The translations under genes and the position numbers were made by a program. 64,000 nucleotides of DNA from Peteryoungia wuzhouensis (lineage in GTDB: Bacteria; Pseudomonadota; Alphaproteobacteria; Rhizobiales; Rhizobiaceae): contig NZ_QJRY01000003.1 of assembly GCF_003205195.1 (NCBI RefSeq), positions 124,001 through 188,000 on the forward strand, in the 5' to 3' direction. The notes under the pieces were generated by a model. That model was not told the DNA's origin and did not search any database. It saw nothing but the letters and a program-made list of their open reading frames with translations. Of the stretch, positions 1 to 10,600 are shown one piece after another (the stretch's first letter is position 1; the number at the start of each line of letters is the position of its first letter).

Positions 1-867
1 GGCGACGGCACCGGCAGCAAGGGCCGGCGGCAGGGCCGTCGTAAAGATGAAGCCGGAAGCAAACGAGCGGACGAAATCGCAGAGCGCGGTGGAGGCAGCG
101 ATGTAACCGCCCATCACGCCAAAGGCCTTGCCGAGCGTGCCTTCGATGACCGTCAGGCGATGCATCAGGCCTTCGCGTTCGGCAATGCCGCCACCATGGG
201 CACCGTACATGCCAACGGCATGCACTTCATCGAGATAGGTCATCGCGCCATACTTGTCGGCGAGATCGCAGATTTCCTTGATCGGCGCGATATCGCCATC
301 CATCGAATAGACGGATTCAAACGCGATCATCTTCGGCGCGCGCGGATCGGCAGCAGCGAGCTTCGCTTCCAGATCCTTGACGTCGTTGTGCTTCCAGATG
401 ACGCGTTCGGCCTTGGAATGGCGGATGCCTTCGATCATCGAGGCATGGTTCAGCGCATCCGAAAAGATGATCAGGCCCGGGATCTTGGCGCCGAGCGTGC
501 CAAGGGCCGCCCAGTTCGAGACATAGCCCGAGGTGAAGATCAGCGCCGATTCCTTGCCGTGCAGGTCGGCCAGTTCGCGCTCGAGAAGAACGTGGTAGTG
601 GTTGGTGCCAGAGATATTCCGGGTGCCTCCCGCACCCGCGCCACAGTCATCGATCGCCTGTTTCATGGCTTCGATGACGAGCGGGTTCTGGCCCATACCG
701 AGATAGTCGTTCGAACACCAGACGGTAACGTCCTGGGTGCCTTTTTCGGTGTAGCGGGTGGCGCGGGGAAAATTGCCACGCTGGCGTTCGAGATCAGCGA
801 AGACGCGGTAGCGGCCTTCCTCGTGAAGTCCAGCCAGCTGCTCCGTGAAAAACGCCTCGAAATCCAT
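1..867 (-). CDS. hemA: 5-aminolevulinate synthase, N-terminal 289 residues (cut by window edge)
   Basis: Condenses glycine and succinyl-CoA to 5-aminolevulinate, the first step of the C4 haem pathway, using pyridoxal phosphate. The reverse-strand translation starts [20 protein letters not shown] and runs open to base 1; the family is about 405 residues, so roughly 115 C-terminal residues lie outside. The GTLGKAFG motif carries the PLP lysine at about residue 247, and the [10 protein letters not shown] stretch is typical of the alpha-oxoamine synthase fold. The start at 867 has a GGAG Shine-Dalgarno 8 bases upstream. A palindrome and a pair of ICE-like half-sites lie upstream (separate entries). 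It needs the succinyl-CoA made by the sucAB-lpd genes in this window. Confidence 0.95.
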   Translation of the reverse strand, partial: MDFEAFFTEQLAGLHEEGRYRVFADLERQRGNFPRATRYTEKGTQDVTVWCSNDYLGMGQNPLVIEAMKQAIDDCGAGAGGTRNISGTNHYHVLLERELADLHGKESALIFTSGYVSNWAALGTLGAKIPGLIIFSDALNHASMIEGIRHSKAERVIWKHNDVKDLEAKLAAADPRAPKMIAFESVYSMDGDIAPIKEICDLADKYGAMTYLDEVHAVGMYGAHGGGIAEREGLMHRLTVIEGTLGKAFGVMGGYIAASTALCDFVRSFASGFIFTTALPPALAAGAVA

Positions 868-886
868 TCCTGTCACTCCAGTATTT

Positions 887-904
887 GATACCCTTTTGGG
901 TATC
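887..904 (-). promoter_or_regulatory. Perfect inverted repeat in the hemA leader
   Basis: Arms GATACCC (887-893) and GGGTATC (898-904) flank a TTTT loop. The element ends 7 bases before the hemA Shine-Dalgarno, so it could be an mRNA hairpin or a protein site. The symmetry is seen directly; the role is inferred. Confidence 0.4.
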
Positions 905-938
905 TCGGGCAGCGCGGTCAACCCCGGTATTGTACATT

Positions 939-976
939 CATTCTAAACTGCGACAAAAGGCGCGAATTTTAGAATG
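939..976. promoter_or_regulatory. Pair of ICE-like (Irr-type) half-sites upstream of hemA
   Basis: CATTCTAAA at 939-947 and its complement TTTAGAATG at 968-976 form a 9-base inverted repeat with a 20-base spacer. The half-sites resemble the rhizobial iron control element (TTTAGAA, short spacer, TTCTAAA, from memory), but here they point the other way and lie farther apart. An Irr role is therefore only a suggestion. Confidence 0.3.
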
Positions 977-1036
977 CTCACATATAAATCCTAACGCTTT
1001 CTGCCGTATCGAACTTGATCTGCGTCAACTCCAGAC

Positions 1037-1063
1037 AAAAAGGACGGCAGAGCGCCGTCCTTT
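1037..1063 (-). terminator. Rho-independent terminator after coxM
   Basis: Ten-base perfect stem (1039-1048 with 1054-1063) and a 5-base loop. Read on the minus strand it is followed by a T-rich run. It lies 28 bases past the coxM stop and closes the coxSLM operon before hemA. Confidence 0.75.
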
Positions 1064-1090
1064 CGTTGCAGAGCATCGCTCGCGCGTCGG

Positions 1091-1891
1091 TCAGGAAGCC
1101 TGAACGGCGCGTTTGGCCATCACGCGGATGAGATTTGCGCGGTATTCGGAGGTGCAATGCAGGTCCGACATGAGGTCGGACGAATCAATTGCGACGCCGG
1201 AAACCGCATCGGGGGACCAGTTGGCGGCGAGTGCCGCCTCAAGCCCCGCATGGCGGAAGACACCATTGGAGCCCGCACCGGTGACGGCGACGCGCACGCC
1301 GCCTGCCCCCTTCGAGACGAAGACACCGGTCATCGCATAGCGCGAGGCCGGATTGGCGAACTTGGCATAACCCGCCTTTTCCGGAGCGTCGAAGCGGATG
1401 GCCGTAATGATCTCGTCGTCTGCGAGCGCGGTTTCGAACAGGCCGACGAAGAAATCGTCGGCCGCGATCTCGCGGGTATTGGTGATAACGGTCGCACCGA
1501 GCGCCAGCACCGCCGAGGGATAGTCGGCAGCCGGATCGTCATTGGCGACCGACCCGCCGATCGTACCCATATGCCGGACATGCGGATCGCCGATCAGCGA
1601 GGCGAGATGGCAGATCGCCGGACAGACCGCGCGGATGGCCGAGGACGAGGCGACCTCCGCATGGGTGACGGCGGCACCGATGGTGACGCGACGACCTTCG
1701 ACCTTGATGCCCTTGAGGGCCTCGATATGCCTGAGGTCAACGAGATCGGACGGCTGGGCGAGACGCTGCTTGAGCGCCGCGATCAGCGTCTGGCCGCCGG
1801 CAATGAACTTGCCGTCCTCGGCACCGGACAGGAGCTTTCCGGCATCGTCGACGGAGGAGGCGCGATGGTAGCTGGTGGAATAGAGCTGCAT
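1091..1891 (-). CDS. coxM: FAD-binding medium subunit of a CO dehydrogenase/xanthine dehydrogenase-family enzyme
   Basis: Carries the FAD of a heterotrimeric molybdenum hydroxylase, passing electrons from the 2Fe-2S subunit to an acceptor. The 266-residue length is close to the usual 270-290. AGGQTL at residues 31-36 and TIGGS at 110-114 are the two FAD-binding glycine motifs of the family; VANDDPAADYPSA follows the second. It is the last gene of the S-L-M operon, starting 14 bases after coxL, and is followed by a terminator. The S-L-M order and the coxL motif place the enzyme in the form-II group, so the true substrate is unknown and CO is not assured. Confidence 0.88.
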   Translation of the reverse strand: MQLYSTSYHRASSVDDAGKLLSGAEDGKFIAGGQTLIAALKQRLAQPSDLVDLRHIEALKGIKVEGRRVTIGAAVTHAEVASSSAIRAVCPAICHLASLIGDPHVRHMGTIGGSVANDDPAADYPSAVLALGATVITNTREIAADDFFVGLFETALADDEIITAIRFDAPEKAGYAKFANPASRYAMTGVFVSKGAGGVRVAVTGAGSNGVFRHAGLEAALAANWSPDAVSGVAIDSSDLMSDLHCTSEYRANLIRVMAKRAVQAS

Positions 1892-1905
1892 GGTTCTCTC
1901 CTTCC

Positions 1906-4272
1906 TTATTCGGCGGCCTGACGGGTCGCATTGGCCTGGAGCGCGCTCCAGACGGCAAGCGGCGTCGCCGGCATGTTGAGGTCGTTATTGCCGATGGCAT
2001 CGGTGATCGCATTGATCAGCGCCGGCGGCGAACCGATGGCACCGGCCTCGCCGCAACCCTTGATCCCCAGCGGATTGCCCGGGCAAGGCGTGTTCTGGTG
2101 CGAGACGTTGAAGGATGGCAGGTCATCGGCGCGCGGCATGGCGTAATCCATGTAGCTCGCAGTCAGAAGCTGCCCGGTCTGCGGATCGTAATGCACGCCT
2201 TCGAGCAGCGCCTGGCCGATGCCCTGTGCGATGCCGCCATGCACCTGGCCCTCGACGATCATCGGATTGATGATATTGCCGAAGTCGTCGGCGGCGACGA
2301 ACTGCACGATCTCAGTCTTGCCCGTTTCCGGATCGACCTCGACTTCCGCAATGTAGCAGCCAGCCGGGAAGGTGAAGTTTGAGGGGTCGTAGAACGCGCC
2401 TTCCTTCAGGCCCGGCTCCATGCCGGACGGCAGGTTGTGGGCGGTGTAGGCGGCAAGCGCCACCTGGAACCAGGGCAGCGTCTTGTCGGTGCCGGCGACC
2501 TTCAACTCGCCGTTTTCGATGACGATATCGCTCTCGTCGGCTTCCATCAGATGCGCCGCGATCTTTTTCGCCTTGGCCTCGACCTTGTCGAGCGCCTTGA
2601 CGATCGCCGACATGCCGACGGCACCGGAGCGCGAGCCATAGGTGCCCATGCCCATCTGCACCTTGTCGGTATCGCCATGCACAATCGAGACATTGTCGAT
2701 CGGCAGGCCGAAGCGTTCCGCAACGAGCTGGGCGAAGGTGGTTTCATGGCCCTGGCCATGGCTGTGCGAACCGGTGAGCACTTCAACCGTGCCCACCGCA
2801 TTGACGCGGACTTCAGCCGATTCCCACAAGCCGACGCCGGCCCCGAGCGAGCCGACCGCCGCCGACGGCGCGATGCCGCAGGCCTCGATATAGCAGCTCA
2901 TGCCGATGCCGCGCAGCTTGCCGCGACGAGCAGCTTCCGCCTTGCGAGCGGCAAAACCGTTCCAGTCGGCAGCAGACATGGCGGCTTCGAGCGAGGCGTC
3001 GTAATCGCCCGCGTCGTAGCACATGATCACGGGCGTCTGGTACGGGAAGGTCCGCACGAAATTCTTCCGGCGCAGTTCCGCCGGCGAGATGCCAAGTTCA
3101 CGAGCGGCGGTTTCGACGGTGCGTTCCAGAAGGTATGTCGCCTCCGGACGGCCGGCGCCGCGATAGGCGTCAACCGGGACGGTATTGGTGTAGACGGTGC
3201 GGACATTGGCGTGGATCGCAGGGATCGCATACTGGCCCGACAGCAGCGTTGCATAGAGATAGGTCGGGACCGAGGACGAGAAGAGCGACATATAGGCGCC
3301 GAGATTGGCGATCGTGTCGACCTTCAAACCGATGATCCTGTGGTCCTTGTCGAAGGCCATTTTCACCTTCGACACATGGTCACGGCCATGGGCATCGGTG
3401 AGGAAGGCTTCCGTGCGGTCAGACGTCCACTTGACCGGCACGCCGGTCTTCTTCGACGCCCAGAGACAGACAACCTCTTCCGGATAGATGTAGATCTTCG
3501 AGCCGAAGCCACCACCGACATCGGGTGCGATAACGCGCAGCTTGTGCTCCGGCGCCACGTTGTAGAAGGCGCTCATCACGAGGCGCGCGACATGCGGGTT
3601 CTGCGAGGTCGTGTAGCAGGTGAAGTGGTCTTCCGCTGTGTCGTAGATGCCGAGCGTGGCGCGCGGCTCCATCGGGTTCGGCGAGAGACGGTTGTTGAAG
3701 ATGTCGATCTCGGTGACATGGGCGGCACTGGCGATCGCGGCATCGGCGGCAGCGCTGTCGCCGATCTCCCAGTCGAAGATCAGGTTGCCGGGAGCTTCGG
3801 GATGAAGCTGCGGCGCACCAGGCTTCAGCGCGTCGACCGCACCGGTGACGACCGGCAGCTCTTCATACTCGACCGCAACGGCCTCCGAGGCATCGCGCGC
3901 CTCACCGATGTTGTCGGCAACGACGATGGCGACGGCATCGCCAACATAACGCACGGTCTCATGCGCCAGCGGACGCCAGGCGCCCATCTTCATCGGCGTG
4001 CCGTCCTTCGAATGGATCATCCAGCCGCAGATCAGATTGCCGATACCGTCAGCCAGCAGCTGCTTGCCGTCGAGCACGTCGATGACGCCGGGCATGGCCT
4101 TGGCGGCAGAAACGTCGATCGACTTGATCTTGGCATGGGCATAGGGCGAGCGGACGAAATAGGCATATTTCATGCCCGGGACGACCATGTCGTCAGTATA
4201 CCGGCCCTTGCCGGTCAAAAAGCGCTTGTCTTCCTTGCGCGCCACACGCGCGCCGATTCCTTCAACACCCAT
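1906..4272 (-). CDS. coxL: Molybdenum-binding large subunit, form-II CO dehydrogenase-like
   Basis: Catalytic subunit of a molybdopterin-cytosine-dinucleotide hydroxylase of the xanthine dehydrogenase family, 788 residues. The active-site loop reads AYRGAGR at residues 369-375. True aerobic CO dehydrogenases (form I) have AYXCSFR with a Cys that binds Cu; this protein has no such Cys and so belongs to form II. The conserved catalytic Glu is E742 in KGCGEAG. The start at 4272 has a strong GGAGGAG site. A heptanucleotide tandem repeat lies between it and coxS. No Mo-cofactor insertion genes (coxDEF, xdhC) are adjacent. Substrate could be an aldehyde or N-heterocycle. Confidence 0.9.
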   Translation of the reverse strand: MGVEGIGARVARKEDKRFLTGKGRYTDDMVVPGMKYAYFVRSPYAHAKIKSIDVSAAKAMPGVIDVLDGKQLLADGIGNLICGWMIHSKDGTPMKMGAWRPLAHETVRYVGDAVAIVVADNIGEARDASEAVAVEYEELPVVTGAVDALKPGAPQLHPEAPGNLIFDWEIGDSAAADAAIASAAHVTEIDIFNNRLSPNPMEPRATLGIYDTAEDHFTCYTTSQNPHVARLVMSAFYNVAPEHKLRVIAPDVGGGFGSKIYIYPEEVVCLWASKKTGVPVKWTSDRTEAFLTDAHGRDHVSKVKMAFDKDHRIIGLKVDTIANLGAYMSLFSSSVPTYLYATLLSGQYAIPAIHANVRTVYTNTVPVDAYRGAGRPEATYLLERTVETAARELGISPAELRRKNFVRTFPYQTPVIMCYDAGDYDASLEAAMSAADWNGFAARKAEAARRGKLRGIGMSCYIEACGIAPSAAVGSLGAGVGLWESAEVRVNAVGTVEVLTGSHSHGQGHETTFAQLVAERFGLPIDNVSIVHGDTDKVQMGMGTYGSRSGAVGMSAIVKALDKVEAKAKKIAAHLMEADESDIVIENGELKVAGTDKTLPWFQVALAAYTAHNLPSGMEPGLKEGAFYDPSNFTFPAGCYIAEVEVDPETGKTEIVQFVAADDFGNIINPMIVEGQVHGGIAQGIGQALLEGVHYDPQTGQLLTASYMDYAMPRADDLPSFNVSHQNTPCPGNPLGIKGCGEAGAIGSPPALINAITDAIGNNDLNMPATPLAVWSALQANATRQAAE

Positions 4273-4306
4273 TGTCTTCTCCTCCAGAGAAACAGGAATA
4301 AGGTTT

Positions 4307-4374
<68 letters not shown>

Positions 4375-4441
4375 AACAGCTCAGGATGCTTCAGGGTCGC
4401 TGCTGCTACTGGCTATTGGCTAAATCCCATTTCCTTCCCAC

Positions 4442-4930
4442 TCACTCGGCGGCCTGGCGGCCGGCGGTCATCGCTTCGTTGGCCGAAAGCACGGCCTTGA
4501 CGATGTTGTGGTAGCCCGTGCAGCGACAGATATTGCCTTCGAGCTCGTGGCGGACGGTGGCCTCGTCGAGCGCACCGTTGTGACGACAGATCATGTCGAG
4601 CGCCGTCATCACCATGCCGGGCGTGCAAAAGCCGCATTGCAGGCCGTGATGCTCCTTGAAGGCCGCCTGCACCGGATGCAGCTCGCCGCCGGAAGAGAGG
4701 CCCTCGATGGTGGTGATCGAGGATCCCGAAGCCTGCACGGCCAGGATCGAACAGCTCTTGATCGACTTGCCGTCCATGTGAACGACGCAGGTGCCGCACT
4801 GGGTCGTGTCGCAACCCACATGCGTTCCCGTCAGACCAAGCTTCTCGCGAATGAAATGCACGAGCAGGGTGCGATCCTCGCACTCTCCGCTCACTGTCCG
4901 GCCATTCACCGTCAGTGTCACTTTAGCCAT
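4442..4930 (-). CDS. coxS: 2Fe-2S small subunit of the form-II CO dehydrogenase-like enzyme
   Basis: Electron-transfer subunit with two [2Fe-2S] clusters, 162 residues. The plant-type N-terminal cluster uses C40, C45, C48 and C60. The C-terminal helical domain has C99, C102, C135 and C137 (QCGFCTPGM and [10 protein letters not shown]). The open frame extends further upstream, but the start at 4930 is preferred: it gives the standard [10 protein letters not shown] beginning and has a GGAGGA site 5 bases upstream. First gene of coxSLM. Its Shine-Dalgarno is partly buried in a predicted 11-base-pair leader hairpin (separate entry), so translation may be controlled there. Confidence 0.92.
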   Translation of the reverse strand: MAKVTLTVNGRTVSGECEDRTLLVHFIREKLGLTGTHVGCDTTQCGTCVVHMDGKSIKSCSILAVQASGSSITTIEGLSSGGELHPVQAAFKEHHGLQCGFCTPGMVMTALDMICRHNGALDEATVRHELEGNICRCTGYHNIVKAVLSANEAMTAGRQAAE

Positions 4931-5249
4931 GTTGTTCCTCCTCGTGTCTCTCCCGGACACGAGGAGTATCGTGTGAGTTTTGTGTGACATGTGCAACCGT
5001 CCAAAGCGCCGCAATCGAAAATTTTATGTGCCGCATCGCAGCATCAGACATCCTGTAAATCCTGGGTTCATCTTCGATGGCTCATGCAGGAGAGCCACCT
5101 CGTCGCGCTGTGAGCCACGACCATGGACTTTCCAATGTCCAGGACTATGCTGACGGCAGCCGACCGCCGTTCGGGGAGCCCTTGGGCGGGTGGCAAGCTG
5201 TAAAAACAAGACCGGTTCGACCGGGCGCGTGGAACTTGGAGAGATGAAG
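4931..5249. other. 319-base intergenic region between coxS and the lipoprotein gene
   Basis: Divergent upstream region. The coxS side holds the RBS hairpins and a weak minus-strand promoter candidate (TTGGAC, 17 bases, AAAACT at roughly 4978-5006). The lipoprotein side contains a short inverted repeat TGGAC/GTCCA near 5123-5140 and no clear promoter. No gene is seen in the remainder. Confidence 0.5.
4938..4974 (-). promoter_or_regulatory. coxS leader with two mutually exclusive hairpins over the RBS
   Basis: Hairpin A pairs 4956-4966 with 4938-4948: 11 perfect pairs, 7-base loop, taking in four of the six Shine-Dalgarno bases (SD at 4936-4941). Hairpin B pairs ACACGA (4969-4974) with TCGTGT (4957-4962), 6 pairs and a 6-base loop. 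Both need 4957-4962, so they cannot coexist; B would free the SD. The pairing is seen directly. Any switch function, and any ligand or trigger, is inference. Confidence 0.5.
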
Positions 5250-5513
5250 ATGAAGAAAGCTCTTGTGCTGATGCTGGTCGGCCTTTCGGTCGCAGGCTGC
5301 AGCCAGACCGAACGCGGCGCAGGTATCGGCGCGGCCTCCGGCGCGATTATTGGTGGCATCGCCACCGGCAACGTCCGCGGCGCAGCCGTCGGAGCCGCCA
5401 TCGGTGGCGTTGCGGGTGCCGTGATCGGCAATGTGTCGGAACAGCCCGGCCAGTGCTACTACCGTGACCGCTACGGCAACCGCTACATCGACGCCTGCCC
5501 GCGCAACTACTGA
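5250..5513 (+). CDS. Small glycine-zipper lipoprotein
   Basis: 87-residue exported protein of unknown role, related in design to OsmB/YMGG-type glycine-zipper proteins. The signal is MKKALVLMLVGLSVAGC with a VAGC lipobox and lipidated Cys17. Residues about 24-60 are a glycine-zipper (repeated GAAxG/GGxxG), a helix-packing or membrane-inserting segment. The tail contains YRDRYGNRY between two cysteines (CYYRD and DACP), which could form a disulfide. The start at 5250 is preferred over an ATG at 5244 because the GGAG site is 8 bases upstream. It is transcribed alone and followed by a strong terminator. Confidence 0.8.
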   Translation: MKKALVLMLVGLSVAGCSQTERGAGIGAASGAIIGGIATGNVRGAAVGAAIGGVAGAVIGNVSEQPGQCYYRDRYGNRYIDACPRNY

Positions 5514-5543
5514 CGCGGACGCAGACCACCCATGAGATCGAAG

Positions 5544-5572
5544 GGCGGGGAGGCAACACTTCCCGCCTTTTT
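5544..5572 (+). terminator. Rho-independent terminator after the lipoprotein gene
   Basis: Nine-pair stem (5544-5552 with 5559-5567, one G-T pair), a 6-base loop and a TTTTT tail. It separates the lipoprotein gene from tamA. Confidence 0.8.
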
Positions 5573-5667
5573 CGCCCTTTGCTGAAAAAGAGGGTATCCC
5601 TTTTGGGGTCTTTCCGCCTAAGTTGTTCTGCGGCAGGGGAGTGCCTGACAGATCGCGATGTAGCGAA

Positions 5668-7599
5668 ATGCGAAGACCGAGTGGATCGATATTGCCGAAG
5701 TTTAGTCATGCGTTCCGGCTCGGGTTGGTTCTGACCGTTGCAAGCCCGCTTCTGCTGAGCGCCGCCCCGGCCGGCGCCTTCGAGCTGTTCGGCATCCATC
5801 TGTTTGGCGAAAAACAGGCCGACCGCGACATCATCGACCCCGTCGATTACACCCTGACATTCGATGCCGGCACCGATCAGCGCGACCTGCGCAAATCGCT
5901 GGAGCGCACCTCGCTTCTGCTCGCAGATGAAGAGAAACCCGTCTCCGGCGATCTTGGCCTGGTCATCAAGGCCCGTGACGACCGTGACCGGCTGATTGCG
6001 ACGCTCTACGAAAGGGCGCTCTATGGCGGCATCGTCAAAATGACGATCGACGGGCGAGACATCGACCAGCTGCCGCCCAATCCGACCTTCGATCGGTCGC
6101 GCCCTGTCCCGGTCACGGTGTCCATCGAGCCTGGTGCGGAATTCACCCTGGGCAAGGTTTCCCTGGAAGGCGATGCAAGCCGCCTCGACCCTGCGGATTT
6201 CGATCTCGCGCCAGGCGAACCCGCCGGATCGCTGGTGATCCTGAAAGCCGCCCAGAAGATGGCGGACACTCTGAAGGCCGAGAGCCGTCCTTTGGCCCGT
6301 ATCAGTCGCCGTGATGTGGTCGCGGACCACGACACCAAGACGGTCGACGTCACCATTGCGGTCGATGCAGGGCCGGTCGCCCCGCTTGGGACCGTCAGTG
6401 TCAAGGGTGCGCGCGCGGTGAACGCCGACTTCATCGAGCGCTATTCCCGCCTGCGCCCCGGCCAGAAATACGATCCCGAACAGCTGCGCAAGGCGGCCGA
6501 GCGGCTGCGCGCGCTCGGCGTGTTTTCGTCCGTGACCCTCAAGGAAGACGAAACGCTGGCCGACGACGGAAGCCTGCCGGTCGGCATCGTCGTGTCCGAA
6601 GGCAAGCATCGCTACTTCGGCTTCGGCGCCAGCTATTCCTCTCTGGATGGCGCCGGCCTTGAAGGCTACTGGGGCCATCGCAATCTCTTCGGCAATGCCG
6701 AATCGCTGCGCATCGAGGGCGCCGTTCGCGGTCTCGGCGAAAGCCGCGACGTGACCGACCTGAGCTCGCTCGACTATACGGCCGGCATCACCTTCATCAA
6801 GCCAGGCGCCTTCTTTCCGTCGGCCACGCTGGAGGCGAGCATCAAGGGCAGCACGCTGAAGACCGATTTTTACGATGCGGCGACCGTGACCGGGAAGGTG
6901 GCGCTCGCCTATGAACTGACGGATGCCGACACGGTGAGCGCCGGTGTGTCCCTGGCTTATGACAGCATCGACGACGCCTTCGGTGACGACAACACCTATC
7001 TGACCTTCGGCGTGCCGGTTGGCTATGTCCGCGATACACGTGACAACCGGCTCAACCCGACCGAGGGGCACTACGGCACGGTGACCGTCACGCCGAGCTA
7101 CGACTTCTTCGGCCAGACGGCGTTTGCCTCGGTGGAAGGATCGATCTCCGCCTATCTTGGGCTGGGCGCGGAAGACCGGGTGGTGCTTGCCGGCAAGCTT
7201 TCAGCGGGTGCCCTGTTCGGTGGCGGCGACCTCTCCGACATTCCCGCGACACGCCGCTTCTTCGCCGGTGGCGGGGGTTCCGTGCGCGGCTATTCCTTCC
7301 AGGAAATCACACCCTACAATGCTGTCGGAGATGGAACGGGCGGGCGTTCGTACACCACCGCCTCCGTCGAAGCGCGCATCGGCATCACCGACACGATCGG
7401 CATCGTGCCCTTCCTCGATGTCGGGACGGTCGCCGACGATACCGTTCCCGACTTTTCGGACCTGCGCATGGGTGCCGGCGTCGGCCTGCGCTACATGACC
7501 CCTTTCGGTCCGCTTCGCCTTGATGTCGCCATGCCACTGAAACGTTATGACGGCGGCAGTCGTTATGGCATCTATGCGGGCATCGGCCAGAGCTTCTGA
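5668..7599 (+). CDS. tamA: Outer-membrane translocation and assembly module protein TamA (BamA/Omp85 family)
   Basis: Omp85-family beta-barrel that works with the inner-membrane-anchored TamB in outer-membrane protein and lipid transport. A signal peptide covers about residues 1-37 (LGLVLTVASPLLLSAAPAGA). POTRA-type repeats fill about 70-310 and a bacterial surface antigen (D15) barrel about 310-643. The barrel has a GGGGSVRGYSFQ motif and ends in Phe (YAGIGQSF), as expected for recognition by the BAM machine. The start is uncertain: ATG at 5668 gives the cleanest signal peptide, but the frame is open to a TTG at 5623 and no start has a strong RBS. tamB follows after 27 bases. Confidence 0.9.
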   Translation: MRRPSGSILPKFSHAFRLGLVLTVASPLLLSAAPAGAFELFGIHLFGEKQADRDIIDPVDYTLTFDAGTDQRDLRKSLERTSLLLADEEKPVSGDLGLVIKARDDRDRLIATLYERALYGGIVKMTIDGRDIDQLPPNPTFDRSRPVPVTVSIEPGAEFTLGKVSLEGDASRLDPADFDLAPGEPAGSLVILKAAQKMADTLKAESRPLARISRRDVVADHDTKTVDVTIAVDAGPVAPLGTVSVKGARAVNADFIERYSRLRPGQKYDPEQLRKAAERLRALGVFSSVTLKEDETLADDGSLPVGIVVSEGKHRYFGFGASYSSLDGAGLEGYWGHRNLFGNAESLRIEGAVRGLGESRDVTDLSSLDYTAGITFIKPGAFFPSATLEASIKGSTLKTDFYDAATVTGKVALAYELTDADTVSAGVSLAYDSIDDAFGDDNTYLTFGVPVGYVRDTRDNRLNPTEGHYGTVTVTPSYDFFGQTAFASVEGSISAYLGLGAEDRVVLAGKLSAGALFGGGDLSDIPATRRFFAGGGGSVRGYSFQEITPYNAVGDGTGGRSYTTASVEARIGITDTIGIVPFLDVGTVADDTVPDFSDLRMGAGVGLRYMTPFGPLRLDVAMPLKRYDGGSRYGIYAGIGQSF

Positions 7600-7626
7600 C
7601 CGACGCAGAGGAACGATAAACACGTT

Positions 7627-10600
7627 ATGACCTGGCTGAAGCGCATCCTCACCTGGACGATCAAACTGCTCGGCGCCCTGACGGCAGCCGCGCTGACCAT
7701 CGTCATCGTGGCGGTTCTGGTCGCCGGTTTCTCGCGCTCCGGCAGCAGTTTTCTGTTCGCAAGGATCGCTGAACTCGCGTCCACCGAGAATACACAGATC
7801 GAGGTCACGGGTGCGTCGCCACTATTCAGCAACCCTCTCACGATCGAGCAGGTAACTCTGGCCGACAGCCGGGGCACCTATGCGACGATCGGTGGGCTCT
7901 CGCTCGACTGGACGCCATCCGACCTGTTCCGCAAGCGGTTTTCCGCCGAGCTGATTTCTGCTGCAAACGTCGACGTGACACGCGCGCCGGAGCCGGCGGC
8001 GGAGGAACAACCCGCCAGCGACGAGCCGTTCCAGCTTCCCATCGACATCGACGTCAGGAAGGTGGACCTGCCGTCGGTTCAGCTTGGTGCCGCGCTGGCT
8101 AAGCGCGATCTGTCACTGAGCGCGCAAGGTGCGGTTCAGATTGACGGCGACACCATAGCCAGCCGCCTCACTGCGACCCGGCGCGATGATCCCGGCAACA
8201 GTGTTGTCGCAGCCCTGCTTTACGCGCCCAATGAAAACCAGCTGCGCATCCGCCTCGATTACCAGGAGCCTGCGGCCGGGCTGCTGGGTCAGGTGCTGCA
8301 ATTGCCGGGGGAACCGCCACTCGCCATCAACATCGACGGCGCCGGCCCTCTCAACGACTGGGCGGGCAAGATCACGGCGGAACTGTCCGGCGAACAGACC
8401 GTGTCGGTCGACGCCAGGCACCAACTGGCCGAGGACGGCACGCGGACGATCAGCGCCAGGGGTGGTGGCAACTTCGCCAGCCTAATGCCGCCGGAACTGC
8501 GCGCCATCTTCGCCGGTCAGACGGCCATCGACGCCGATATCGCTTTCGGCACCAATGGCACGGTGACGGTGAACACCGGGACGCTCACAACAGATTCGGC
8601 AATCGTCATAGGTGCCGGGCGCTATGATCCAGACGGCAACAACGACCTGAGACTGGAAGCCCACGCCACCGGCGAGCCGGTATTGCTGACCGCCCCGGCC
8701 CGTGACATTCCGGGGGAAATGCGGCTGCGCAAAGCCACTGTCAGCCTGCGCGGTCCGGCAGATGTTGCAGCGCTCTCCGCAGACCTCGATCTGGCGAGCC
8801 TCACACTTCCGCAGGGCAGCATTTCGGATGTGAACCTGAAGGCGACCAGCAATGCCTTCGACCTCGCGGCACGCCAGGGTCCAATACTTGTTGACCTGAC
8901 TGTCCAGTCGGCAGACGTCAGCGATCCCCGGATCAAACCCTATGTGCGTGCACCTCTTCGCGTGACGGCGCCATTGACGATCGCGGCCGATACAATCTCG
9001 ATCGAAAAAATGGCGTTCGACAGCGACGGGCTGGACGGCACGGTCAGCGGCCTCTACAGCCTGGAAAACCAGGGTTTCTCCGGAGAGATGCAACTGACAG
9101 CGGAGCCGGGCCTTATGCCCCCCGCAATCGCGTCCAAGCTCAATCGCCCCGTAACTTTCTCGACACGTCTGGACTATGCAGCCCCGCAGGCGGTCAGCCT
9201 GCGAAACATCGACCTGCAGACCAATCTCGGCCAGGTGCAGGGCAGCCTCTCGCTTGACCCTCAGGGTGCACTGGCAACCGATCTGACAGGGCAGCTGAAC
9301 GATCTCGGCAGCTTCGTCGACCGCATCCAGGGTGCCGCGAGCTTCGATCTCTCCGCTTCCGGCCCGCTCGACGCTATCGAGGCGACCGTCAATCTGGCGG
9401 TCGAGCAGGGCATCGCAGCCGGCTACAAGGTCTCCGGCCTCACGCTGACGGCACAAGGCCTGGCAAGCCCCACGGCACCGCAAGGCGACATCAGCATCAG
9501 CGGCCAGATCGACGGGAAACCTGTGCAGGCGACCGGCAAGGTTGTCAGCGCGGAGGGCTTGACGCAGGTTGAGGGACTGGCGCTGGAAATCGGCCCGAAC
9601 ACGGCGAAGGGAACCCTGTCACTGGGTGCCGATTTCAAGCCGAGCGGCGAGATCGACTTCGATTTTCCCGACATCAGCCTTCTTGCGGCGCTGGCCGGGC
9701 AGAACGTCGGAGGTGATTTGAAGGGGAACGTCGCCCTTGCATCGAATGCCGGCAAAACCTCGGCCGTGATCAAGGCGAGCGGAGCCAAGATCACCCGCGA
9801 GGGTGTCCTGATTGATCGCCCTGCCATCAACCTCAATGCAACGGACATCGCAGCCCTTGCCGTAGAAGGCAAGGTGACGGCGGATGCGGTAACCGCCGGG
9901 GCGAACCGGATAGAAGGGATCGATCTGAAGATCGATCGGGCAGAAGACACCACGCAATTCAACCTTTCGGCCCAATATGACAAGGCCCCGGTGAACCTGC
10001 GTGGCAATCTCTCTCAGACACCCAACGGCATGGCCGTCGTGCTGGACGCGCTGCAGGCAGCGCCGCGCGGCATAGCCCTGTCTCTGAGCAAGCCGACGAC
10101 GATCCGCATTGACAACGGCACCGTCACGCTCCCGCCCACCACCATCGCGGCCGGATCGGGTCGGGTGACGGTCTCGGGCGATATCGGCGAACGCTTGAAC
10201 CTGCAGGCCGACATTGCGGGCCTTCCAGCTTCGCTCGCCAATGCCTTTGCACCTCAGATCACCCCGGAAGGGTCGATTTCCGGCCGCGTCGACATCAGCG
10301 GCACGACGGCGGCCCCAGTTGTCGACTACCGCCTCGACTGGCAGGGGGCCACCATTGCCCAGAGCCGGGCGGCGGGCCTCGCGCCACTCAGCCTCACCGC
10401 CAACGGACGTTTCGAAAATCAGCGCCTGACACTCGATAGCCGGGTCAATGGCGCCGGCATCGGACTGGGCGGCACCGGTACCGTCTCGCTGACCAACGGT
10501 GTCGGCCTTGAGCTGCGCATTGAAGGCGACGTACCCCTGAATGCCATCAATGACCGGCTGGCCGCGCAAGGGCTCGTGGCGAACGGGACTGCGCGAGTCA

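Noticed and set aside
160..888. 242-codon plus-strand frame at the left end
   Set aside because: Lies opposite hemA, whose PLP-lysine motif and RBS are clear on the minus strand.
5590..5615. GTATCCCTTTTGGGG before tamA as a copy of the hemA leader palindrome
   Set aside because: It resembles the hemA element in its CCCTTTTGGG core but its arms are not symmetric, so a shared site is not supported.
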